Shown: positions 55,078-64,000 of the stretch, piece after piece
How the letters are laid out: each line of letters begins with the position of its first letter
Numbering within the stretch: the stretch's first letter is position 1
Source of the DNA: Owenia fusiformis
Taxonomy: Eukaryota; Annelida; Polychaeta; Sabellida; Oweniidae
Assembly: GCA_903813345.2 (NCBI GenBank)
Contig: CAIIXF020000004.1
Span: 7,271,525 to 7,335,524 of the forward strand
Length of the DNA: 64,000 nt
Direction of reading: 5' to 3'
Notes under the pieces: generated by a model
What the model was told of the DNA's origin: nothing
The model's input: only the letters and a program-made list of their open reading frames with translations
The model's database searches: none
Translations under genes and position numbers: made by a program

Positions 55078-56702
55078 TTGGAGAAACTGTGGCCGAATTT
55101 CCCACAGTTCCAGCAGTCTCCTCTGTAGCGGCGTCCTTTTGATGACATACCCTTTTCCAGTCTCTCTAGCTTCTCAAGCAGTTGGGTCAAGTCAACTGTA
55201 GAAGCATCCCTTTTAGGGGCTTCGACCTCTGTTACAGCTCTTACCATTGGGACCTTGTCCTTCTTCCTTTCTCTCTTCTGCTTGTGAGCCTCATACTTCA
55301 GAGCAGCAGCTAGTGCTTCTTGCAAAGTCTCGGGGTTTGCTTGTCGCACTGCCCATTCGTGCAGGTCGTCATTCAAGGCATCTTTGAACACGTCGATTGC
55401 TTTATCTTCCCTTGACTCCAGGTCAGATTTAGGATAAGCCAATCTCACCATACGTTTTATTTCTGCAGCTAAGTCACTCACTGACTCGCCAGGTTTTCTT
55501 AACCTACATGTCAGCTGATCTTTATACATGTCTTGCTGGTGTGGAGGATCAAACCGGTACTCAAGGGCTTCCATTACTTTGTCATAGTCAAACCTCTCTT
55601 CTTCATTCAAGTCAGTAAGAACTGCAGCCGCTGACCCCCGTAACAAGCTAAAAAGTTGAGTACTCCTCACTTGTCTGGACCATCTACTCATCTTAGCTAT
55701 CATTTTGAACTGTGTAGAGAAGTCTCTCCAGCTAGTTTTTCCCTCATATGGAGCCAACTTTGGGGAAGCTGCTGTTGTGTTGACAACTCCATCTGTCGAA
55801 CTTTTCCCATCGTGACACACTTCATTTTGGCCATTATGCAATACATTGATGCTATTCTTAGAGGTGGATATGTCGCTGACAGGGGTTGTCCTATTTATGG
55901 TCTCTTCCCGTCCATGAGATCTCTCCGCTACCTGTACTGGTGGCGTATAAATTGAATAAGGTGGCACATTCAGACCATTATCAGTAGATGCCTGGTCAGA
56001 CATCTGTGATATTGCATGTTCATGTTTATGATTTTCCTGCACTGATCCATTTGATAGTACATTTCTTGGATCTTCTAACAGGTTTCGGGGCGGTGGAACA
56101 CCAACAGGCATTCGTGGCTGGTAGAGGTATGACTCATGCGGGTATATGCCACGAGCTGGTACATTCTTGAACTCAGGCATAGGAGTCAGAGATTGAACAT
56201 TGCTAGTGGGTATCAGTGGAGGGTGGTAGACCCAGCCACTAAGCCCATTATCCAACGTTGCACCAGTTTCATATGGCGAATAATATCTGGGTTGGATATC
56301 CTCTGCATTCATTGGAGTACTATACCAGGGATTCTGCGCTGATGGTATAACGGGTCTTGGCGCAGATGCTGCATTTAGCCCAGATGACATGTTCCTCTGG
56401 GCCTGGGTTTTAGGTACATAAGGTAATGAGTTTGACATCCCATTGTACTTTCTAATCTTCATGGTCTCTGGCAGCGGGGGTATTTCACTATACTTAGAGT
56501 ATAGTTGATCAGATGGCTGAAAATACCACTTTCCCCCGGCTACTGGTTTCTCTCCAGTAGCTTTGTATGTTTTCGGCCTGGCACCTGTGCCAACGGAGTC
56601 TTTGTTAATGTTTTCTTTATCATCATTTATGATATTCAATGGTGGTCGCTTGGGAGGAGCAGCAGGATTTTCAGAGTTTTCTTCTGCGCTTTTCTCCATC
56701 AT
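55005..56702 (-). CDS. gag: Retrotransposon Gag (565 aa from the first ATG)
   Basis: Structural protein that forms the particle and packages RNA. The N-terminal ~300 residues are proline- and tyrosine-rich; the middle (SWRDFSTQFKMIAKMSRWS onward) matches the retrotransposon gag capsid family; a CCHC knuckle CWNCGKFGHSFSKC (C-x2-C-x4-H-x4-C) sits near residue 530. It ends at TAG 55005-55007, overlapping pol by about 70 nt. The first in-frame ATG is at 56702, but the frame is open for another 74 codons upstream to a TGA at 56925-56927, with protein-like composition (EDDEVSFGPPEEETLSAGRL), so the true N-terminus may lie upstream. Confidence 0.93.
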   Translation of the reverse strand: MMEKSAEENSENPAAPPKRPPLNIINDDKENINKDSVGTGARPKTYKATGEKPVAGGKWYFQPSDQLYSKYSEIPPLPETMKIRKYNGMSNSLPYVPKTQAQRNMSSGLNAASAPRPVIPSAQNPWYSTPMNAEDIQPRYYSPYETGATLDNGLSGWVYHPPLIPTSNVQSLTPMPEFKNVPARGIYPHESYLYQPRMPVGVPPPRNLLEDPRNVLSNGSVQENHKHEHAISQMSDQASTDNGLNVPPYSIYTPPVQVAERSHGREETINRTTPVSDISTSKNSINVLHNGQNEVCHDGKSSTDGVVNTTAASPKLAPYEGKTSWRDFSTQFKMIAKMSRWSRQVRSTQLFSLLRGSAAAVLTDLNEEERFDYDKVMEALEYRFDPPHQQDMYKDQLTCRLRKPGESVSDLAAEIKRMVRLAYPKSDLESREDKAIDVFKDALNDDLHEWAVRQANPETLQEALAAALKYEAHKQKRERKKDKVPMVRAVTEVEAPKRDASTVDLTQLLEKLERLEKGMSSKGRRYRGDCWNCGKFGHSFSKCFLPKDEKKIEENRSKNAKKPSQ

Positions 56703-57014
56703 CGTCAATTGACGGATGATGGTTCTGGCATCCTCCTGTTTGTGTATGTCATTTTCACCCCCACCAAAAAGTGGAAGAGTGTTAGCTGCGGCAGCTGCTA
56801 GTCTTCCTGCACTTAGGGTTTCTTCTTCAGGTGGTCCGAACGAAACCTCATCGTCCTCATGCCGCTTTAACGCCTTCCCAGCATCATCGGAAGGCGGTTC
56901 CTGCTTACAAACTCTAGAATTAGCTCAGGCAATACAAAAGATAGACTTAACAACAGACTACAAAGACAGATCTTCAAAAACACTAAGGGTCGTGTTCATT
57001 AAGAAACGAACACT

Positions 57015-57032
57015 ATCCCACTTCTGACACCA
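57015..57032 (-). other. Primer binding site (tRNA-Leu)
   Basis: On the minus strand TGGTGTCAGAAGTGGGAT begins 3 nt inside the 5' LTR. Its complement ends ...CTTCTGACACCA, the 3' end typical of animal tRNA-Leu with CCA added. The 18-nt match is complete as I recall the tRNA; the exact tRNA of this species would confirm it. Confidence 0.8.
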
Positions 57033-57035
57033 TTT

Positions 57036-59943
57036 TGTAAAGAACCTGTCTACAGCGCCATCTTTTAAACCAAGTAAGCCATGTTAATTGTTTCTCAAAC
57101 TGTTGAGTATGAAACTCCCGACTTTGCAATCACAAAAGAGAAAATAGCCAACTGCTTCAAAAGAAACTTCACTTCTAGCCAAATGACCATGTGGGGATAG
57201 TAAAATCATATGATGCAATCCGTAATGGTGGGTGAATGCTGTGTGTTTATGTTTGTTGTTTAGATAAAAGTTAATTTGTGTTGGGGTGTAAGTCATCCCA
57301 GTGATGGTCCCTTTAATGTACACCAAAAACTAAACAACACCAGGATTTTACTAAATATATCTGTATACTACTGTTTATTAGAACGTTATAAAAATAGGTG
57401 TATAAAAATAACTATTCATGGCAAGAAGCCATGATGTCAAAATTGCGTAATACTGATACTGATTACCCTTAATTATATTGTATCTTTGGTTTACCTGCCT
57501 ATATTAGAGTTTCAAAAATAAGTTTACCTGATAAATAATCGATAATCAACTTTCTATGTAGTTTAATAAATGTCATCATTATTACTAAATTTCCAAGAAG
57601 ACAAAAATGTTCAATTAATGACTCTACAATGAGAATGCTACTGATGATTCAGTGAAACTTGCTAGGACAAACTAAAAGTTTAAATCCTGTATAAGTTTCA
57701 GAACCTTTCCAGCAATCATGATGTCTTTTAACTGTATAATTATATGTAAATGTCTTGTAATTGATTTTTGGAGGAAACCAAGTGTTTGGTTTGAAACACA
57801 ATAAAATCTTGAATCTTGTTAATATAATACCTTACTTGAATCATATGTCTCTTTAGAACAGTCAAAGACTTATATTGGAACAGCTTAGTTTCTGCTATTT
57901 AACTAGTTTTGATTAAATGTGATAGTTGACTAGACTAAATTCTAAATTTCGCCTTTAGAACTTTATTGCCACAAAACTTGGCTTATAAGAAAAATGTAAA
58001 AGTCACTGGTTTCGCGGCACAGTTAAGGCAACGAATACTGTAATAAGTAGGTAAATCTTGCCAACTAATGAAAGTAAGCAAAGTAAAATGAATGGGGACA
58101 ATTCAACCAACCAAGGTAAAATTGTTAAAATGTGTTACTGGACAACAAAGTTCACCAATGACCGGCAAAAATAGTACACTAAACTCTACTTTAAGATCTA
58201 ACTATGTTTCTCTATGTAATGAAATATGGGGCTTTGATGCTCCCATAATAATGACTACCTATTTCAAGAATATATATGACATGTACACGAGGCACACATG
58301 GTTTGACTCCATGTGGCCTTCCTCCGTTTACCAAAACAACTACCAAAACAACAGTGATCCCTATCTGATTACCAAGAAGTGTATCAAGCCTAAAAATATA
58401 ACATTGGGGACAAATAACAATAAACACCAACTTTTGTCCACGATGGATTAAATTGAAGTTCCACGTGGTAGCATGGTTTATCTCCATGTTTCTAGTAAAA
58501 TTTATATGCCTTGGTCATGGTTCGACTCCATGATTATAACAAATCTTAAATGGTCATGGTTTATGTCCATGACAAAGGTACCTCTCAAAGTATTGAGCCA
58601 AATTAATAGTATAAAAATGACGAATTTTAAAATTATCAATAAAAACAGCCAATGTGATCGATGGAATTCAATTACACGTGGTTATCTACGCACGTGGCAT
58701 CATGGTTTATCTCCATGGCTATGCTGAAATTCCGTTGCATTGGTCATGGTTTATCTCCATGAACCGTTCATGTGGGTCGATATGAACGCACTATACTACT
58801 GTCAACTTTAAATCATGTCTAATAATCGTAATAAATTGGGACCAACAATTAATTTACGCTGGGTATCTTAAAGATATTCCCTGAAAATATACCAACCAAA
58901 AAATTATGAAATAATTACCGCCAAAATGGCCGCCACGCAACCCACGTGGAATAAATCCTGTTCAATTAATAAGGTTGAAGATATCGTAATTAAGCTAATA
59001 TCGTCAAATATATCAAACTATAAATACTGTCAATTGCCAAACATAAATTAGAGAAGTATCCCCAAAACTATTCGAAGAAAGCCTAGAACATTGATATTTA
59101 AATTCTGAACAATGGCGCACGTGTACCATTATGCATGGATAATCTTAAAAATAGTTATTCTTCCTTCAAAAGCTTTGCCTAAAGTGTGCTGCACATACAC
59201 ATATTGTATTTTTATTCATAACATGGAACTGTAACCATAAAATTGTGTGCAACAGCAAATATATCAACATTTAAAAATATCTTTAAAAATCTTAATCAAT
59301 TACCTAGCGTGAATTAAAGTTCAAACACAAAAGTTAACAAATTTAAGGAAAAAATAAGGCAAAAATTGCTACCTGAGTTTTCCTTTCTTTCCGTTGGTCC
59401 ATGTTGTCTTTAACAATGGACTACTTCCACGAATATAAGGTTATGTGTAAAATAAATTGTCAAACTATCGGGAGATATTTAAAAGAGCTGCACGTTTCTA
59501 GAGCCTGCAAGCAGAACAAATTGGTAACCTCGAACCAATTCTAATTTAAAAACTTACGTGGCTAACCTTGCATGGACTGTACATAAAACCCAAAAAAGGT
59601 TACAAAATCTATAAAAACATTATACAATAGGTTCAAAATACATATAAAAACAATTAAGGCATCATAGAGATGAAAAACATAAAAATATAAAATGGTGTTC
59701 AAGAGTAGTTTGCAACTTCCGGTATGGCCGCCATGGCACAGAAAAGTTTCAAAATTATTTCAATATCTGTAACTGGCGATAATAAATCAACAAGGACATA
59801 TAAACATTCATAATATATATAACATACAATCGGAAGTTAAGACAATACGTCTCTGAGAATTCCAACAAATGTAAACAGCTATAAGGTGAGAAAAACTTAG
59901 AATAACCAAAATAATTTCTGAGATAAATTGCTGGATTTTTACA
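57036..59943 (-). repeat. 5' LTR
   Basis: 2,908 bp, nearly identical to the 3' LTR at an offset of 10,607. Differences seen: G/T early in the left part (46476), G/A (46836), A/C (47026), C/T (48524), T/C (48647) and one extra T in this copy near 59805. The palindromes recur at 58297-58761. Transcription of the element should start here on the minus strand. Confidence 0.95.
58297..58761. promoter_or_regulatory. Six 17-bp palindromes in the 5' LTR
   Basis: The same set as in the 3' LTR, all six identical to their partners. Being in the promoter-bearing LTR, this copy would be the one acting on transcription. Confidence 0.65.
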
Positions 59944-60180
59944 TATTGTATGCGCTAAAACCCTCCACCTGGTTGCCTTGAAATATAGATGTGATATATA
60001 TTTATGTTTTTATATGTATGTTGAACTGTTATACAGTTTTACGTACGGAACCTTTGTTGTGTTTCATACCTGGTTCTGGCCATGTTTTATGATAAGGCTT
60101 GGATTTTATTTTTTTAATGAAAGACCCTCATGTCTCACTCCTTTTCAACTGTACATGTATTTAAATAACTTCCATATATA

Positions 60181-60445
60181 CAGGGTGGGCCAAAAATCAC
60201 CCCTAGTCAATATTCCTGATAAATATTTGATAGGCTAATGAATCGATTAAAATTGGGGTGTTTTTAATCCCATGTCACAAAATTGGTTATATCTCAAGCC
60301 AGGGTTGTTGAAAATATTTCATTTAAATATAATTTTGTTGCAAATTAAATTATCTTTAAAATGATATATCATTGTTGGTGCTTTTGTTAAAAAATGAATA
60401 TTAATCAGGAATATTGGCTAGGGGGTGTTTTTTTGGCCCACCTTG
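60181..60445. mobile_element. Mariner-type MITE
   Basis: Left end CAGGGTGGGCCAAAAATCAC and right end GTTTTTTTGGCCCACCTTG are inverted repeats that extend inward through AATATTCCTGAT / ATCAGGAATATT, about 40 bp each. TA flanks both sides. Such CAGGGTGG ends are typical of mariner derivatives. No coding sequence. Confidence 0.85.
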
Positions 60446-61185
60446 TATATGTGGTCATATTCTATATCTGATATCATTTTCCACATATTACTAATTAAGT
60501 GTGACCAGTAGGGAACATGGCCTTGGGAATGTTTTTGTAAAATCACTATACTTTGTATTATTACTGGCATCCGAATTTGACATCTCGTGTCACAAACCAG
60601 TTAATTTGTAAATAGCTCCTATTTAATGGTGGAAACCATGGATATCAATAATGAACAAAATAACTTAATTTATGATTTCAATGTTATTATATCAAACTTA
60701 CGTATTTTTCAGCTTATTACCACGCAATAAAATGAATTCGAACATGACTGAATTCACGCCTTCTATTAACTGTGAACAAAATTTCACCCATCTTCGACTG
60801 GACAGAAAACAATATACTAGATTCTTAAACATGTTCTTCAGGTTAGTTAACAAATCACAAAACAATTTTCTTCTAATCACAACCTTTATTACTTAAAATC
60901 ACAGAACCTTTGGAAACCTATCCAGATCGTTTTTTGCCTCTTATATCTCTGCTTTGACCAAATCTGCATTGAGACTTTCGCTAATGTTGTAATTTAATAA
61001 TTTGGGGAAAACAACATTTTTTCGAAATAATACGACGCACCTGTATCATTCGTTCCAATCTCAAGTAATGAGATGCAATTAATTTGTAAATGGATTATAT
61101 GTGATATATTCCAGGGAACATGTAAATATTCCTATACTGAACGAGATTAATAGTGATTAATTAATTCCGTGAAAGGCATTTATAA
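60446..61185. other. No gene recognised
   Basis: Sequence between the MITE and the channel gene cluster. A 60-codon minus-strand ORF (60698-60880) and a plus-strand ORF opposite it have no family signature. Confidence 0.4.
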
Positions 61186-61790
61186 ATGAGTTGGGATACT
61201 GGTAAAACAAATACAGGTAAAATGCAGTATTATTTTAGAATGTTCAAATTAAATGGCGATTCTTGGACTTTTGTCGAAGCTACTGTGCACAAACAGAAGT
61301 GTAATGATAAACAACAAATTGAAATTGAAATGAAAGAGAAGAATGAACACAATAATTCTTCCGTTCGGCTTTCGATTGGACAAGTGACTTGTATCTGTAT
61401 AACCGTATAAGACAGGATAACTTCTTTGTATACCAAAATGCATGCATATATGAGATAATAGGAAGTTTTAACTTGCAATGTTTTTCACAACCTAAACGTG
61501 AACAGAAAATATTTAAGCGATGCATTTGTATGGGCGATTGGTCATCCGTAAAGGTTGGCGTTTCGATTTTATATGCAAGCTTAAACCCCCTAGTAATTCG
61601 ATGGGGACTTCTAATAACGAAGTTGAAATTTTTATTTAAACTACTGTTCACAAGCGAGAAAGTAATGATGAACAGCAACTTAGAATTTAAATGATAGAGA
61701 AGAATGAAAACAAAAATGAGTCTTAATTTGTTCCTTCGATTAAACAGGTGATTGTACATACTGTGTCTTTTACGATATAGAATTACTTTA
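61186..61790 (+). pseudogene. Two decayed copies of the N-terminal segment of the downstream DEG/ENaC gene
   Basis: Copy A (about 61240-61410) is still open from an ATG at 61186 and reads HKQKCNDKQQIEIEMKEKNE, against HQQQSNHEYQIEIEMKEKNE in the intact gene (residues 20-39). Copy B (about 61610-61770) reads HKRESNDEQQLRI, then a stop, MIEKNENKNES, stop, and a match to VPSI.Q. Only the first ~60 codons are represented, so these are partial tandem duplications, not whole lost genes. Copy A could still encode a 74-residue peptide, but I see no reason to think it is used. Confidence 0.75.
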
Positions 61791-61811
61791 TATGATAAAT
61801 GAACAATAACG

Positions 61812-64000
61812 ATGGCGCCTCCTTGTGAACTTTCTGACGATGAGGAAATTGTTTTTAAATCTGGAGTTCACCAACAGCAGAGTAATCATGAATATCAAAT
61901 TGAAATTGAAATGAAAGAGAAGAATGAACTGAAAAATGATTCTTCTGTACCTTCGATTGAACAGGAAATTGCGTGTCAGAATGATGAATGTATCGAACCA
62001 GAATTAATCATGAATAGATGTATAAGAGATTCGAAAGAAATAGAGGATATAGTTCCACAGAAACTTGTGATTCAAGGAGATACATGTGAAAGTACAAACG
62101 TGAATTTGTTGGCTGAACAGAGAGAAGACTGCTATCAGTATACACAATCATTCAAAGCCCAGATAAGTTCTACCTTGGCTGGTTTCTCAAATACGACTTC
62201 GATACATGGACCAAAGAGAATACTGAAGGCGAGGGGTAGAACGTCAAGAGCTGGATGGACATTTGTGTTCATTGGCGTTGTGAGTCTTGCGGTGTATCTC
62301 ATAGCAGGTGTGGTAGTAAAATATTATTCATATCCCATAGAGGATGGTATATCAATCAAAACGCAATCACTTGCCTTCCCATCTGTGACACTATGTCCTC
62401 TTATACCAAACGATGACTTCCTAGTAATGTCAGATTTAGAAGCTTATTGGCAATCAAATCAGGGAGATAAATATTTGCTTTATACTCTGAAAGCTTATAA
62501 GTATCTCATAGGAAAAGACAGGCTTGTTTCCGATATTCGAACAGACTTTCCGAAAAACGAATCTAGTTTTTCAAATGCTTTAATTCAAAGCTGGTTGGAT
62601 TTGTCTTCCTGGCTTTCTGAGAAACTAAGCCCAGTGTCTCGATGGCAAGTGGAGAACTTTCCCTTAAATGACATCAATATCAATGTCAGTGAGATTGGGC
62701 CAACTAAAGGACTGTCATCAGATGATATCAATGTTGCAGGTATGGATCCTGTCAAGGAACAGGACTTTATCTTGGAATGTGTGTATAATGACAAGCCGTG
62801 TGATGAACAATTTAATGTCACAAAAGTAACGACTGCTTACGGACAATGTTTCACACTGAATATCAGTGAATCAGCCGAAGATGTCAATGAGATTGGCCCA
62901 AATAAAGGACTGACATTAATACTGTACACAGGGCGGTATAACCCTATACCTATTAGACCAAACTTCTACATGCCAACAATGGGCTTTTCATCTACATATG
63001 CCCAGCCTAGTGATGGTGTGCAAATAGTCGTTCACAACCCGGGGACAATGCCGCAACCTTACAGAGAAGGTTTTCATGTCACACCTGGCAGATTGACCTC
63101 AGTGAAAATTACCAAAACTGAACGTACACGATTAGTGCCGCCATATGGTGATTGCACTGATAAAGACTATTTAGTGAATTCTGAATTTAGATACTCATAT
63201 GAGATGTGCGTGGAGCAGTGCTTACAGGAGAGAATCATACAAAAATGCGGCTGTGTATCACCAATGTACATTATTCCCGCGGATCACAATTTCAGTTTGA
63301 TACAATACTGTGGAAACATATCCAAAATATTTGGATTTTCCGAAAATAAGAATTGCATCCATTCAAATAGTTGGATGACCAGAGGAAGCATGTGTTTGTA
63401 TGGAACACCTCAGTTGAGACTACGCATGATCAACCTTGCAAATGACATAATCGATAGACTAAAATGTGAACAATATTGGTCAAAATCTAGCATACAATCT
63501 TGTAAATGCAGAAGGCCCTGCAAGGAAAACACATACATACATCTCATCAACACAATCCCCTGGCCAGAGAAGAGTGTCGTTAGCAACGATGGACAAAGGG
63601 GGTTCCTAAAATTCCGACAGAAGCACAAAAATATTGATAAAACATTTAAACTATTTGAACGGGAATTAAGGCTGTATACGTACCTTTGGGATCATCAATT
63701 TGAGGTGTTCGAAGATTGTTTCGACCATAACATTACTGACGGACATAAACAATACAATATAAATTCACTGATTGAAAATATAGTTGATACTAACTTCTTA
63801 AAATTGAACATTCATATTGAATCTCTGGATGTAAGAACAGTGTACGAGGAAAGAACCTACACATATGACAACGTAATGAAGGACATAGGTAATGTGTTTG
63901 GCTTTTACCTCGGTATGTCTGCAGTTTCTGTTGTAGAAGGTGTGTATATAATTGGCGTCCTGATCAAACTGATAATATACAGAATGATGTGTCGACGCAA
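61812..64000 (+). CDS. DEG/ENaC-family sodium channel subunit, 3' end beyond the window
   Basis: Epithelial sodium channel / degenerin superfamily: trimeric, amiloride-type cation channels in the plasma membrane, gated by peptides, protons or touch depending on the member. 729 codons are open with no intron. ATG at 61812 follows an in-frame TGA at 61800. Residues 1-148 are cytoplasmic and polar, with the conserved gating HG at 132-133; TM1 is about 149-171; FPSVTLCPL (189-197) follows; the ectodomain is Cys-rich (YEMCVEQCLQERIIQKCGC); TM2 about 694-722 has the selectivity GMS (701-703, GxS) and the following Glu709. The C-terminal tail is cut by the window end. Ligand class (FaNaC-like, ASIC-like or other) cannot be told. 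Confidence 0.93.
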   Translation, partial: MAPPCELSDDEEIVFKSGVHQQQSNHEYQIEIEMKEKNELKNDSSVPSIEQEIACQNDECIEPELIMNRCIRDSKEIEDIVPQKLVIQGDTCESTNVNLLAEQREDCYQYTQSFKAQISSTLAGFSNTTSIHGPKRILKARGRTSRAGWTFVFIGVVSLAVYLIAGVVVKYYSYPIEDGISIKTQSLAFPSVTLCPLIPNDDFLVMSDLEAYWQSNQGDKYLLYTLKAYKYLIGKDRLVSDIRTDFPKNESSFSNALIQSWLDLSSWLSEKLSPVSRWQVENFPLNDININVSEIGPTKGLSSDDINVAGMDPVKEQDFILECVYNDKPCDEQFNVTKVTTAYGQCFTLNISESAEDVNEIGPNKGLTLILYTGRYNPIPIRPNFYMPTMGFSSTYAQPSDGVQIVVHNPGTMPQPYREGFHVTPGRLTSVKITKTERTRLVPPYGDCTDKDYLVNSEFRYSYEMCVEQCLQERIIQKCGCVSPMYIIPADHNFSLIQYCGNISKIFGFSENKNCIHSNSWMTRGSMCLYGTPQLRLRMINLANDIIDRLKCEQYWSKSSIQSCKCRRPCKENTYIHLINTIPWPEKSVVSNDGQRGFLKFRQKHKNIDKTFKLFERELRLYTYLWDHQFEVFEDCFDHNITDGHKQYNINSLIENIVDTNFLKLNIHIESLDVRTVYEERTYTYDNVMKDIGNVFGFYLGMSAVSVVEGVYIIGVLIKLIIYRMMCRR

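Larger units (their letters stand above)
46429..59943 (-). mobile_element. Full-length Ty3/gypsy LTR retrotransposon with an extra 3' ORF
   Basis: 13,515 bp, minus strand. Both LTRs run TG...CA and are 2,907 and 2,908 bp, differing by about five substitutions and one 1-bp indel counted by eye. The target duplication is TATT (46425-46428 and 59944-59947). Order in the element: 5' LTR, tRNA-Leu primer site, gag, pol reached by a -1 frameshift, a third ORF, polypurine tract, 3' LTR. Pol order PR-RT-RH-IN is that of Ty3/gypsy (Metaviridae). All three ORFs are intact. There is no env-like ORF: no signal peptide or membrane segment. It sits about 1.9 kb upstream of PEX1 exon 2, so it is in the PEX1 5' flank or first intron, same strand. 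Confidence 0.96.

Noticed and set aside
60698-60880. Minus-strand ORF reading NLVYCFLSSRRWVKFCSQL, considered as the missing PEX1 exon 1
   Set aside because: It has a CF-like segment but lacks the LP and the upstream beta strand, and no phase-0 donor follows at the expected place.

Overview
The window is animal nuclear DNA: AT-rich, with split genes, GT-AG introns, many small repeats and a full-length Ty3/gypsy retrotransposon. The repeat style (hairpin-ended elements, tandem arrays, MITEs with G-rich ends) suggests a marine invertebrate, possibly a lophotrochozoan; that placement is an inference from general impression, not a search.

Region by region. 1-31 kb holds no gene I can recognise. 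It carries tandem and dispersed repeats: a 44-bp array near the left edge, a 16-bp array at 1.9 kb, a 5.4-kb higher-order repeat (15.7-21.2 kb, ~475-bp units, hairpin ends), an ACGT-rich array (26.5-27.7 kb), a ~38-bp array (28.5-28.8 kb), a ~166-bp three-copy repeat (29.4-29.96 kb), a fold-back sequence at 31.0 kb and a Tc1/mariner transposase scrap at 31.75 kb. 32.4-44.5 kb is PEX1, the peroxisomal AAA+ ATPase, on the minus strand: 18 exons fit together in phase (3,681 nt, 1,226 codons plus stop); only the first coding exon was not found. Its introns are full of MITEs, hairpins, a SINE-like insert and partial copies of its own exons. Around 45.0-45.1 kb an inverted pair of ZNF143-like sites with YY1-like sites looks like a CpG-poor bidirectional promoter.

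46,429-59,943 is a complete minus-strand Ty3/gypsy element with 2.9-kb LTRs that are almost identical and a TATT target duplication, so it is young. It has a tRNA-Leu primer site, gag, a predicted -1 frameshift signal (slippery A AAA AAC plus a candidate pseudoknot), pol (protease, RT, RNase H, integrase) and an unusual third ORF with zinc fingers and a regular array of QT motifs. The LTRs carry six copies of a 17-bp palindrome and five CACGTG boxes.

59.9-64 kb has a mariner-type MITE and then the 5' part of an intronless DEG/ENaC sodium-channel gene on the plus strand, running off the right edge and preceded by two decayed copies of its own N-terminal segment. PEX1 and the channel gene are not functionally related as far as I can see; the retroelement separates them.
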